Source: Dryomyza anilis
Taxonomy: Eukaryota > Arthropoda > Insecta > Diptera > Dryomyzidae
NCBI GenBank assembly: GCA_951804985.1
Contig: OX638131.1
Location: forward strand, 42,755,121-42,819,120
Length of the DNA stretch: 64,000 bases
Reading direction: 5' to 3'
Numbering within the stretch: the stretch's first letter is position 1; the number at the start of each line of letters is the position of its first letter. Made by a program: the position numbers and the translations under genes. Under the pieces are notes generated by a model. It was not told the origin of the DNA. It ran no database searches and was given only the letters and a program-made list of their open reading frames with translations. Of this stretch, positions 44,861 to 56,102 are shown piece after piece.

Positions 44861-46830
44861 AACAATAACATTATCACACAGTCTACTTTAACCGACTACA
44901 TCTTTCCTTTATTATTAATTTATCACACCAATTATCACAATTTTCCTTCTTCAAAACTTCCCGGTACCGAAGAGAAACCGGAAATTAAAGATCAAAACCT
45001 TTATTTGCTGCTTTTTCAATCATTAGATTCAAGTCTATGAATATCGATTCAGGTTCAAAAATATTATAGAAAAGCGTGTTCGCTTCTAAAAATCGTTTCG
45101 TTTCCGGTGAGGGTTTTCATTTGGATAAACGTATTTAAAATAGAAAAACACAATCAGATTTATCTAATGCATATTATTTACACTGTGTAGTGTACTGAGG
45201 AATTTTTATTTATCCACTAACCTTATCCAATGGACTTCTTCGAATTTTAACGAATTCAAAGACATTTCAAATATTTTCTTTGGAATACAAAAATTTTGTA
45301 AATATCCTATATATGATAAATTTATATAGCTAGAAGTATTGCCAAAAATTTAAATGAAAAAATTAAAATTGTGTACCCAAAATGAGAACGAATTTAATGA
45401 AATGGGGCAGCAAAATGATTTTGAACGAAATTCAATATTCGTGCTGCGAGTTAACCGCAGGTCAATATGTTTTATAGGTCAGTAAAACACATAAAGTATT
45501 TATGTAGCATGAAAATAATACAATTAAACTTTTGGCTGAAAATTAAAGCCACCATCAGAAATACCGCTAAAACAAACAAATAAATAAAACGTTTGTTGTG
45601 GCGCTTGTTGTTAATAATATTGTAAAATTTTTTTGCATATTCCGTAAGTGTTTTTTTTTAATTTCACCGAGAATAAAACGAAATAAGATAAACATTAAAT
45701 AGCTGTGCAACATGGAATGTTCTATAAGTTTATGAACGTTAATGAGAATTCTTTATTTTGCATATTTAAGTCAATTAAATATTTATAGATGATTAAGTAA
45801 TATGTATTATTTAGCCTTTGCCATCTATAAATACTGCATATTCTTTAGGGAGACTGTTCTGTATCATTTTATGAATTCTACCTTTTTGATATTAAAATGA
45901 ATAGAAATTTAAAATATAGAGCAACTCCACTGAGAGTCGTTTTTTTTGAGCTTCAGTCAATGTTTCCGCAAATCGAAAAATAAAGGAAAAGGAAAAATAA
46001 GATAAAATGAAAATAGAAATAGAAAAATGAGACTTCAAATAAAATAAATTGATCAGATGCCTGTGTTGACAATATTTTTATTTCATACACATTCATATCT
46101 TTGGGGAGTTCACCAAAAAAAGTTAATTTTACATTGTAGACTTTTTCATTTTGAGTCTTTGCGAACTTTGAAATGCAGGGAACTCAGCTAAAAAGTTCAC
46201 CGTACACAGAGTATTTAAGGATTACGGAGGGATTTTTTATGATTGTGAGATGATTGTTGCGCAAATACTTTTGAATGACTTTTACGTGATTTTTCTTTAC
46301 AACTTGACGACAGACATCTTTTTTACACATATTTTTCCAGTATTTTTTTTTATTTAAACCATGATTATTATAAAAGAAACCAAATGTGGTAAGAGAATCC
46401 AAACGAATCATAATTGATAAAGCAAATTTTCTTAATATTTTTAAAACAAAACTTTTAGGTTTTTGTTAAATGTGGTTTATTTTTATTTAGTAAAGAAAGG
46501 ATAATTTTCAGCAGCAGCAGCAGCAACACTAACCTGAGAGCTTTGCGTTTCACATTGATAAACATTAAAATTAAAAATTCACGAAACCTCCACTAATTTT
46601 AGTTGAGAGTTTTAAGCGTTGCTGCTGCTGTTTAATAGTGAAAGTTGAGCACTTTGAAGGGCACAAAGTTAAAAATAAGTTTTTCTTATGTATTTTTTTT
46701 TGTAGTTTCATTAAATTTTGCACACTCTACAATAACTTTGTAAAACTTTACCGAAAATAAGTGAGCTGAAAAATTTTACTAATAGGATTCAAAAACTATA
46801 CTGCGTCATTAATAATAATGAAAATAATAT
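44861..46830. other. Unique AT-rich DNA, one CAG/CTG hairpin
   Basis: CAGCAGCAGCAGCAAC (46510-46525) and GTTGCTGCTGCTG (46618-46630) are inverted copies about 90 bp apart. No gene or repeat family was recognised. Confidence 0.4.
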
Positions 46831-48530
46831 GGGAGCCTAGGGTAAAGTGGGACATGTTTTGGTTTGCTTCCAAAAAAGTACATTTGTATATATTTTCAAT
46901 TCTTTTAAAGGGTCTATTTTATAGAGTGGTTCATGATCTAACTTTTTGCATCAACAGAATACCATTTACGTGCCTTTTCATTGATTTTTGAGCAATTGCT
47001 TAAAAGGGCTTAAATTTGGATTTGTTGAAAAATGTTTGGGTAAAGTGGGAAACTTCAAAATGTTTACGAAAATGCTTTTTTAGTCTCTCTTTTTCATGTT
47101 TTTATACCCTACACCTATGAGGTACAGGGTATATTAACTTTGTGCATATATTGTAACGCCCCTTAGGAGGCGTGTCCGGTATGGAAAAGTATATATATTC
47201 TTGATCAGCATCACTACCCGAGCCCGTTTAGCCATGTCCGTCTGTCTGTCTGTCCGTCTTGCTGTCTTGCTGTCTTGCTGTCTTGCTGTCCGAATACAGA
47301 ATAACTTGAGAAATACTGATCAGAATGCGATGAAATTTCGTCTCAATATATTTTAGCCAAAAGAAGGAACTGAGTTTGAAAATGAGCCAAATCGGTCAAC
47401 GGACACGCCCACCTCCCATACAAGTCACTTTTATATAACTCTTTCGGAACTAATAATTCGAAAAGTATTCAAGGTATAGTTATAAAATTTAAAACGTATT
47501 GTTAGAATTCACCTAAAAATATGTGGTATAAAAATGGGCGTGATCCGCCCACTTTTTTTTTCATTATTTCCCGGGTTTTCATAGTGGAAATTTGATCCGT
47601 AAATTATTAAAATCAAATCTATGAAATATTAGCCTTTCAAAATTTTAAATATAGGCGTGGTCCGCCCAATTACATTTTTCAATTTTTTTTTTTAGTTTTT
47701 TATACTTTATATAATTTTTTTAATTTATGGGGATATAGACGTAAATTTCTGATATATGAATAATATTCTGAGGGTTAATATCCCCACCAAAGGTGTAGGG
47801 TATTCCATAGTCGGGCCCGACCGACTATACAAATCCGCCCCATGTGACCGAACTTACCCATGTGACCTAACTTTCCCAACTCGTTCATAACAAAGTCAAA
47901 TATATTAAGGAAAAAGAACATTAAAAAAAGGTAATAAAAAAGAATGATAATGCAAGACCAAATAAGAATACAAAAAGTTTTAATTCATAACAATCTTAAG
48001 AAAATTCGAAAAAATTTGGTGCATTTACTCCTCCAGATTATTGCGAGTGACAGTGTATACAGGTGTAGTTACTGCTCATCAAGTTTGCAAATTTCAAGTA
48101 TACCGGATATTTGGAGATATGGCAGTTCACTGAATTGTTAAAATTTAAATTCTTCGTAATTTTATTCTAGCAAATTTTACCAAATTCTTTTTCTTCTGAT
48201 GCAGTTGAAGAATCATTACTGATGTATTCTTTTTGCCCTGGTTAAAGATGTGCTTTTCGACTTTCTTCTGCAATTCAGAACTTATCTCAGCTGAAGTCAA
48301 ATAGTTTGCTTTTCATTGGTTTGTGGCCAAGATTGAAGTTTTTTGAAGCTCTCTAAAAAACAGTCAAAAACATTGTTTTTTCACTTGTTCTCAAAGTTCA
48401 ATCAAATGGTATAAATTTTATAATAACCATGGATGAATAAATTGAAAAATATTTATCTAAGTACAAAACCATGTCCAAAAATTACACTTTCCCACATTAC
48501 CCTATGTCACAGTATACCCCAGGTTCCCCT
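46831..48530 (+). mobile_element. Inverted-repeat element R1, interrupted by A4
   Basis: Ends GGGAGCCTAGGGTAAAGTGG (46831) and, inverted, GGGGAACCTGGGGTATACTG; flanks TAATAT on both sides suggest a 6-bp target duplication. Without A4 it is about 920 bp. A second copy, R2, lies at 58298-60095. Near the right end CCCACATTACCCTATGTCAC repeats the GGGTAAWGTGGGA end motif. No coding potential; the superfamily is not identified. Confidence 0.75.
47103..47885 (+). mobile_element. Family A DINE-like element, copy A4 (complete)
   Basis: Reference copy for family A. 5' hairpin ATACCCTACACCTATGAGG paired with its ACAGGGTAT side; the 13-bp motif ATACCCTACACCT recurs inverted near the 3' end (AGGTGTAGGGTAT), forming subterminal inverted repeats. 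Core GGCGTGTCCGGTATGG and ATTCTTGATCAGCATCAC lie between TATATA and (GTCY)n tracts. The 3' hairpin is ATAGTCGG-GCCCGA-CCGACTAT, and the end is CCCAACTCGT followed by T. It sits in R1; R2 shows the uninterrupted site. These are hallmarks of DINE-1/Helentron-associated elements. Confidence 0.92.
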
Positions 48531-49004
48531 AATATAAACTACTCGAACAGTACATGTATGAGCCACCAGAGTGCGCTTAATATGTTAAGAAGTTGGAATT
48601 CTTACCAAAGCCATTCATTTTGATATATTGTCGTTGCATTGCTTGAACGCACCAACAAAACAATTTTAAATTGGTGTTGTATTGAAAACGTTATATTGTT
48701 GACGATTTTAAATGTAGTTGATCAATTTTAATTCTATATATTTAAAAGATATTTATAAATTACCTTTTTATTTAGTTAATCAAATATGAATCTTTAAATT
48801 AACTAAATTTTTATTTCTGCAAAATGTTTGTATTATACTAAAATAGAATCAGACCATCTAATAGGATTTATAACACGGAATATTCTTTTAATTTACTTCT
48901 GGACATCCTCCAAATTAAAATATATTTTCTCAGATATATTTAATTAGGAATTATTTTATGTTTCATAAGCAAAGTCTGAACAAAATGATATATTTGTCTT
49001 TTTA
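48531..49004. other. AT-rich stretch, nothing recognised
   Basis: No coding, RNA or repeat signal was found. Confidence 0.5.
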
Positions 49005-49200
49005 AATGCCCACAAGGAGGCGTGTTCGTCTCCCTGTTGTCTCTCTGTTGAAATTACGATAACTGAAAAACAAGAAAAGATCAGTTAGAAATTAGAATTC
49101 AATATTGAAATGATTGATCTACGATTGAGTTTTGTTCCAAACACTTCTGTACATATACCACATGTAATACTAAAATCTACGTGAAACATTTACCGGGTGA
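49005..49200 (+). mobile_element. Decayed family B fragment (core deleted)
   Basis: CCCACAAGGAGGCGTG, then CTCTGTTGAAATTACGATAAC and a weak GATCTACGATTGAG region recall family B either side of a missing core. Very diverged. Confidence 0.4.
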
Positions 49201-49210
49201 ACTGATTTTT

Positions 49211-50012
49211 TTATACCCTACACCTATGAGGTACAGGGTATATTAACTTTGTGCATGTATTGTAACGCCCCTTAGGAGGCGTGTACGGTATGGAAAAGTA
49301 TATATATTCTTGATCAACATCACTACCCGAGTCCGTTTAGCCATGTCCGTCTGTCTGTATGTCTGTCCGTCTTGCTGTCTTGCTGTCCGAATACAGAATA
49401 ACTTGAGTAATACTGATCAGAATGCGATGATATATATATTTTTTTAGCCAAAAGTAGGAACTGAGTTTGAAAATGAGCCAAATCGGTCAACGGACACGCC
49501 CACCTCCCATACAAGTCACTTTTATATAACTATTTCGAAACTTATAACTCGAAAAGTATTCAAGGTATAGTTATAAAATTTAAAATGTATTGTTTGAATT
49601 CACCTAAAAATATGTGGTCCAAAAATGGGCGTGATCCGCTCACTTTTTTTTCATTATTTCCCGGGTTTTTATAGTGGAAATTTGAGCCGTAAATTATTAA
49701 AATCAAATCTATGAAATATTAGCCTTTCAAAATTTTAAATATAGGCGTGGTCCGACCAATTATATTTTTCAATTTTTTTTTTAGTTTTTTATACTTTATA
49801 TAATTTTTTCAATTTATTCTGATATATGAATAATATTCTGAGGGTGGGGAGGTTCAGCATAATTAAAAATTAAAATTAAGGTATACAATTAAATATTCCT
49901 CATTAATATCTCCACCAAAGGTGTAGGGTGTTCCATAGTCGGGCGCGACCGACTATAAAAATCTGCCCATGTGACCGAACTTACCCATGTGGCTTAACTT
50001 TCCCAACTCGTT
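49211..50012 (+). mobile_element. Family A DINE-like element, copy A5
   Basis: About 800 bp, TTATACCCTACACCTATGAG to TTTCCCAACTCGT. Very close to A4, A6 and A7 over the whole length. It has an extra GGGTGGGGAGGTTCAGCAT piece near the 3' end. 3' hairpin ATAGTCGGGCGCGACCGACT. Confidence 0.92.
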
Positions 50013-50350
50013 TGTATATAAATCAATTAACTTCCCTAGTAGACACTATTATGGAGAACATGATCATGGTTATATTATGTTCGTTACGTAACTGGTCGGG
50101 TTATGCCAATGTAAACATATAATGATCAGTTCCCTCTCATGACCCTTGTACATTTTATACTGGGTCCTGTGAGCTATGAGTACTCTAATGAAAGAAATTA
50201 TAAATTTGCAGCTATTTCTAAGATTTGAAAATCATGGTGTCCAATGGACAACCACGATAAGAAACTCTTGATATCGTTTTATTCTGGACTTGTATGTAAA
50301 TTCGCACTAAAAAATAATATTTAGGTCATAGAATACAATTATAATCAATG
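50013..50350. other. Nothing recognised
   Basis: AT-rich DNA without a recognisable gene or repeat. Confidence 0.5.
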
Positions 50351-50637
50351 GGGTATATTCATAGATAATTTAGAGTAATCTTTAAAGTCGAATTTTGACA
50401 ATTTTCACAAAAAAATGGCAAAAAGCTGATTTTAAATTTATTTCCTCTTTCTATATTTCGATACGAAAAGCTATTTTACGAAAGTGACGTAATTTTAAAT
50501 AAAATTCAAAATTTTTAAAGTTATGTAACATAAAATCAAATTTTGTGTGACGCAATTTTTGACATCAAATTTTCGTTTGTTTCGAAATACAGAAAGTGGG
50601 TATTAAAGTCGACTTTAAATTAGTTATGAATATGCGC
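50351..50637. mobile_element. MITE with TATTCATARMTAATTTARAGT ends
   Basis: GGGTATATTCATAGATAATT at the left is matched, inverted, by GCATATTCATAACTAATTTA at the right; TTTAAAGTCGA follows on both arms. An inner palindromic zone holds GTGACGTAATTTTAA and TGTGACGCAATTTTT. Length 287 bp, no clear target duplication. Confidence 0.65.
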
Positions 50638-50679
50638 TATTTTTTTTAATTGACTATTAACTACTTCTATATTTAAAGA

Positions 50680-50803
50680 ATATGTAAAATTATTTGGAGC
50701 AAAGCATATCATCCGCTGACAAATGGAATTGTAGATCGGTTTCTTCGAGATTTAAAAACAGCCATCATATGCCGAAAATCTTCACAATTCAATATGCTCT
50801 GCG
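50680..50803 (+). pseudogene. Ty3/gypsy integrase relic
   Basis: Frame from about 50695 reads WSKAYHPLTNGIVDR, then a FLRDLKTAI segment. The YHPxTNGxVxR-xxxLK pattern is the C-terminal part of the catalytic core of Ty3/gypsy integrases, around the conserved glutamate region, where a usual E is D here. Only about 35 codons remain. Upstream sequence turns to AT-rich DNA and downstream sequence switches abruptly at about 50804 to a non-LTR reverse transcriptase. It is a dead fragment, likely the target into which the non-LTR element inserted. Confidence 0.7.
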
Positions 50804-52112
50804 CTATCCAAGGTAATGGAAAGCGTAATAAACTTCCACCTTGTGAACTATCTGGAGCGAAACGAATTACTTAGTGACCGGCAATATGGTTTCCATAGGA
50901 CCAGATCCACCGGTGACTAGATGGCGGTCCTCTCCGAAAAGTGGAATAATTGTATTCATCTTTTCGGGGAGAGTAAGGTGGTTGCTCTTGATATTTCCAA
51001 GGCTTTTGATCGAGTGTGGCATGATGCCCTCGTATCAAAACTTATTGCATATGGTGTCGGTAATTCTTTTACTCGATGGATATCGAGTTTTCTCCAGGGT
51101 TGTTCAATACGAGTTGCGATGGATGGTGTTTTCTCAGAATAACATTTCATCAATTCTGGAGTTCCGCAGGGTTCCGTTCTATCCCCGTCCCTATTTCTGG
51201 TATTTATCAATGACCTTCTGTCATTGACTCAGAACCCAATTCATTCCTTTGCAGATGACAGTAACATTTGTCATTCATATTCGTTCAACAAACACCCCAA
51301 CTCTGGAGATTGAGAATAAAAGACGCACTATGAATGACACACTCAATAATGACCTTAAATCAATCTCCGAGTGGGGTCTTGCTAATAGAGTTGATTTTAA
51401 TGCAAGCAAGACACAATGTTGTCTTTTATCTCACAAAAGAATGGGTTCACCCCTCCCTCCCCTCAATATGGACTCTGTCGATATTTCGCAGTCAGCTGCT
51501 CTTGACGTTCTGGGCATATCAACTCAATGTGACCTCCGTTGGAATGATCACATATTTGATGTGTCGAAAGAGGCGGCCAAGTGCCTCGGTTTTTTAAAAC
51601 GGTGTAAGACATACTTCACTCCTGCTGACTTGCGCACTGTCTACACCACCTATATTCGGCTTAAGATGGAATACAATTCGCACATATGGGCAGGGGCTTC
51701 AAAATCTTTTTTGGAGTTCCTGGATCGAATCCAACAACGTGCAATATATTTAATAGGGGATGAAAATATTTCATCGTCTATTGGTTCTCTTGAGCACCGA
51801 AGGACCGTAGGGTATGTAAGCCTGTTTTATAGGTATTACAATGGTAAGTGTTCGAGGGAAATACATGGCCTGATTCCACCAGGTCGTGTATTCTCTCGTT
51901 CTACTCGGGCATCGAACCAAGCCCACCCCTTCGTAGACCACTCGGTTCTCAACAGAACTACGCATTACAGATATAATTCATTCTTCAGCCGCACGATACG
52001 TTTGTGGAACAATCTCCCTGCGTCTGTGTTTCCCGACATTTGTAATATTGGGAAATTTAAAGCAAATATCCACCGACACTACTCCATCTTTCCTCCTCCC
52101 CTTAACCTATAA
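50804..52112 (+). pseudogene. Non-LTR reverse transcriptase, broken ORF2
   Basis: Segments in order: LSKVMESVINFHL and SDRQYGFHRTRST (RT block 2), a stop at about 50918, then ALDISKAFDRVWH (block 3 with the first catalytic Asp, about 50984-51022), a stop at about 51140, [12 protein letters not shown] (block 4) and FADDSN (block 5, the xxDD catalytic pair, 51248-51265). A frameshift at about 51295 leads to ISEWGLANRVDFNASKTQ, the thumb, and a C-terminal domain with TIRLWNNLPASVFPD ending at 52112. The last 287-codon frame is intact. The endonuclease and ORF1 are missing. Two stops and a frameshift make it inactive. Confidence 0.88.
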
Positions 52113-52188
52113 TACTTTCTTACGATCAACACTGTGCATTGCATGAATAGGGGGCATCCCCTGAGCGTTGGTTAATTTGTAAAAAAAA
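50804..52188 (+). mobile_element. 5'-truncated non-LTR retrotransposon
   Basis: Begins inside the reverse transcriptase domain and ends in a 3' UTR with an A run (52181-52188). 5' truncation plus poly(A) is the usual result of target-primed reverse transcription. The clade is uncertain (Jockey/CR1-like by the C-terminal style); there is no RNase H domain after the RT. Confidence 0.85.
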
Positions 52189-52864
52189 CGAGTTGGGAAA
52201 GTTAGGTCACATGGGTAAGTTCGGTCACATGGGGCGGATTTTTATAGTCGGTCGGGCCCGACTATGGAATACCCTACACCTTTGGTGGAGATATTAATGA
52301 GGAATATTTAATTGTATACCTTAATTTTAAATTTTTAATTATGCTGAACCTCAGAATATTATTCATATATCAGAAATTTACGTCTTATATCCCCATAAAT
52401 TAAAAAAAAATATATAAAGTATAAAAAACTAAAAAAAAAAATTGAAAAATATAATTGGGTGGACCACGCCTATATTTAAAATGTTGAAAGGCTAATATTT
52501 CATAGATTTGATTTTAATAATTTACGGATCAAATTTTTACTATGAAAACCAGGGACATAATGAAAAAAAAAGTGGGCGGATCCCGCCCATTTTTGGACCA
52601 CATATTTTTATGTAAATTCTAACAATACATTTTAAATTTTATAACTATACCTTGAATACTTTTCGAAATATTAGTTTCGAAAGAGTTATATAAAAGTGAC
52701 TTGTATGGGAGGTGGGCGTGTCCGTTGACCGATTTTGCTCATTTTCAAACTCAGTTCCTACTTTTGGCTAAAATATATTGAGACGAAATTTCATCGCATT
52801 CTGATCAGTATTTTTCTAGTTATTCTGTATTCGGACAGCAAGACAGCAAGACAGCAAGACAGCA

Positions 52865-52912
<48 letters not shown>

Positions 52913-53050
52913 GGACATGGCTAAACGGACTCGGGTAGTGATGCTGATCAAGAATATATATACTTTTCCATACCGGACACGCCTCCTAAGGGGCGTTACA
53001 ATATATGCACAAAGTTAATATACCCTGTACCTCATAGGTGTAGGGTATAA
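52187..53050 (-). mobile_element. Family A DINE-like element, copy A6
   Basis: Reverse orientation: AACGAGTTGGGAAAG at the left, hairpin ATAGTCGG...CCGACTAT, the body, a (GTCT)n tract of about 12 units near 52868-52917, and TACCCTGTACCTCATAGG to GTAGGGTATA at the right. It begins right at the A run of the non-LTR element, and more As follow it, so it probably inserted into that poly(A) tail (an AA/TT site). Confidence 0.9.
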
Positions 53051-53284
53051 AAAAAAAAAATATATTATATGGCAAATAACTTACCTTCCTGGAGATTTTC
53101 TCACAAAATCCACAAAAACATTTCAATTTGTTTGAGAAAGTTAAATTAACTACAAAGAAGTAATAGGGCTGAACAATATCGTAATATTTGAATGTAGTCT
53201 CTATTTTAATGACTTTTAATTAATTTTGTAGTTCTGTTAAAAAAAAAAAAAACAAATATTTTAGAATTTTTAGATTTGTTGAAA

Positions 53285-54599
53285 TCTATATAAATAAAAA
53301 TGAAATGTCCTGTGTGTGCCAGAGCATCACTAGAGAACGAACAGACGGATTTGCCTAATTCTTTTTGTATTTTCTTTGTGTCAATGCATGAGTGGTTTAG
53401 GAAAAAAGAAAAGTCGGAAAAACCCAAAGGAAAAGCCGGAAAATCGAAAATACCTAAATTTGACCCTAGGACTATGAAATTTGGGCAGGGTATTCATCTC
53501 TTGACGTATGTGTGCACTACGAAGGGATTTTTTGAAATTCGCCTACTAAGGTACACAAATGTGCGTGGCTAAACTGAACTTTTGATTCAAAATATCGGTG
53601 TAGGTAAGATGGTACAGTCATGAAATTGGTCTCGGTAATGTATATTGTTGTTGTTTATCTTTTTGCTAAATGTGGGCGGAATTTTATAATGGGCCGTGGC
53701 ATCTCCGACATAATCATTACTTTAAAAATGCTCCTATGCCCACCTATGAATTATACAAATGGAAACAAAGGTTCTTATTAAAAAGTAGAATGTGGGTCGG
53801 ATTGGACAATGAGGCGTGGCACCTACCATACAACCAAAATCTTAAAATTGCTATAACTCTTTACCTACTAAAAACCGAATTTTAAAAATCGAAGCAAGGC
53901 ATCAATAAAACATCATCCCGTAGTATGTGCGCGAGATTGTAAAAATGGGTGTGGCACTTTAAAATTGCTATAACTCTTTACCTAATAAGAGCATAGTTAT
54001 AAAAATCGTAGAATCAGTGCTGGAAAAAATGCGTTTTTTTTTTAAATCAACTCCACCGGATTTTTTGGGTTTTATTGGATGTTTCGGATTATTTATAAAT
54101 AACATAATTCAATAGGATTTATTGGTTTTTAAAGTTTTTACTTCCCACCATTTCCACAAAGTATGTTTAAAACATACTTTGTGGAAAATATTCACCGTCT
54201 CGGATCTGGAAGCTGTTTTCTTCTATATTCTGAATTAGTAATATGGGCGAGAAAATGAAACGGCCAAGTGCCTGATCAAATCTGTTTTGAATGTCTTCTT
54301 TATAACAGGATTACTCTTCAGAACACAATAAATTCAATCACCGCCTTAAAAATTGGCTTCATTTAAAAAACCAAAAATCTTGGATTTTTTAAAGTGGATT
54401 TTAAAAAAATTTAATAGTCACGTGGAATGTGAGTGGGATTTGAAAAAGGGGCACCCGTTAAATGTGGGCTGTAAAATAGCGACGTAGGCCTAAACTAAAA
54501 AGTGAAAAAGGGCCATAAATGATTCCACACTTTATAATGGATATAGTTTTGCAATTACAAAAAAAAAGCACGGTCATAGCTGTGCTCGGGTCCAGCTAT
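53285..54599 (+). mobile_element. Helitron-like element H4, divergent relative
   Basis: Starts TCTATATAAATAAAAATG after an A and ends with AGCAC...GTGCT hairpin (54567-54585), CGGGTCCAGCTAT, compared with CGGGTCCAGCTAG in H1-H3. Inside are three diverged copies of the module GGATTGGACAATGAGGCGTG / CACCTACCATACAACC / GCTATAACTCTTTACC at about 53670-54000. No minisatellite. A frame of 90 codons at 53300-53572 (starting MKCPVCARASLEN) is not a recognised protein. Confidence 0.75.
54151..54187. repeat. Perfect 37-nt palindrome inside H4
   Basis: The 18-bp arm TTTCCACAAAGTATGTTT, one spacer A, then its exact reverse complement. No mismatches, which is striking beside the decayed surroundings. Confidence 0.95.
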
Positions 54600-54808
54600 T
54601 TTAAATAAAAATGAATTGTTTTAGCGTGGTGTGCATTTTTCTTTACAAAGTGAAAAAATAGGATACTGATCACAGATCAGTCTCAATTTTGATAAAATCA
54701 ATGGGCATTTCCTGGTGTTCTGGACGGTATATTCGTGCGATTAAAACTTTCATATCTGGAAAATTATTTTGTGCGCGTAGTATTTTAAAATATTAAAAAA
54801 AAAATCTA

Positions 54809-55137
54809 CACAGAAAAAACAATCGACGTAAATATAGCAACCTATATTAATTGCATTCATTAATCAATCCAGCAATGAGATTGACTAATTTAATGGATAA
54901 CATTTGCTATTTTTCGTTAAATCAGCAATTCCGTTTGCTAATATGAATGTTTGTATATACGTCAATACAGCAATTAAATTAGTCGGTGCAGTTTTAGGAA
55001 ATATAGCGAACACAGTTGCTAATATAACGAAGAATAGCAAATGTTTTCATTAAATTTGTGAATTTCATTGCTTGATTGATTAATTAATGCAATTAATATC
55101 GGTTGCTATATTAACGTCAATTATTTTTTTTTTTGTG
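54809..55137. mobile_element. CACAGAAA MITE family 4, copy 2
   Basis: CACAGAAAAAACAATCGACG to TTAACGTCAATTATTTTTTT and TTGTG, flanked by TA. The arms of about 130 bp are inverted repeats of each other: ATAGCAACCTATATTAATTG, AATCCAGCAATGA and AACATTTGCTATT recur reversed on the right. It differs from the shorter copy at 37135. Confidence 0.85.
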
Positions 55138-55438
55138 TATACGGTAGATTAAAAATTTTAAAATGAATAGTGGTCGATCCGGACGGGTCATGCATGTTGA
55201 TGTACGATATAAATTTCCAGATGTTATAATTTTTTTTACTATTTAGAGAAAAATATTTTTTATAAGGTATTTTTTACACTTTGATTTTACACTTTTAGTA
55301 CTCAAAGTTCCGGACGGGACAGATTTCAATTAGCTATCAAACATTTTCAAGAATTAATAGAATATCGATGTTTACATTTTTGAAAATATCGAGGTTAGAA
55401 ACAGAATATTTAACTATTTAAAAAAAATTGGTAGTTAA
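55138..55438. other. Nothing recognised
   Basis: AT-rich DNA; no gene or repeat recognised. Confidence 0.45.
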
Positions 55439-55680
55439 GGGTGTGTGTGAGTTCGACTAAATTGCTGACTAAACTAAATTTTGTCGGTAATACAGTGTTC
55501 GACTTTTCAGTTTAGAAAATTTTCGAGCAAACTAAATTGAACTAAATTGGAAGACAGCAAACAGACACATGATAATCGATTGATTATGGACTTGTATAAT
55601 TACCAGTTACCGAATGGCGATCGAATGAAAACCTGTACAATTTAGTTTAGTCAGCAATTTAGTCGAACTCGCACACACCC
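55439..55680. mobile_element. MITE, GGGTGTGTG family, copy 2, TTAA-flanked
   Basis: 242 bp with long inverted ends: GGGTGTGTGTGAGTTCGACT then AAATTGCTGACTAAACTAAA, mirrored at the right. It is flanked by TTAA on both sides (55435-55438 and 55681-55684), which fits a piggyBac-like transposase. No coding sequence. Confidence 0.85.
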
Positions 55681-55904
55681 TTAATATGATAATAAAATAC
55701 TTTCTTTAGACAAAAACAAAATTTGTCCGTTATTTTATTTTCAATACTTATTAATAAGCTTTAGAAATATTAATTAAGGTTGTCTGAAAAACCCGAAAAT
55801 AATATTTGTTATCTGTATGTCTTTCAAGTTAGTTAAATTGTTTACTAAAAGTACATAAAAATTGGTATATTTACAAGTTGAATAGTAATGAACTTTATGA
55901 GTAT

Positions 55905-56042
55905 TTATACCCTACACCTATGAGGTACAGGGTATATTAACTTTGTGCATATATTGTAACGCCCCTTAGGAGGCGTGTTCGGTATGGAAAAGTATATATA
56001 TTCTTGATCAGCATCACTACCCGAGTCCGTTTAGCCATGCCC

Positions 56043-56102
<60 letters not shown>

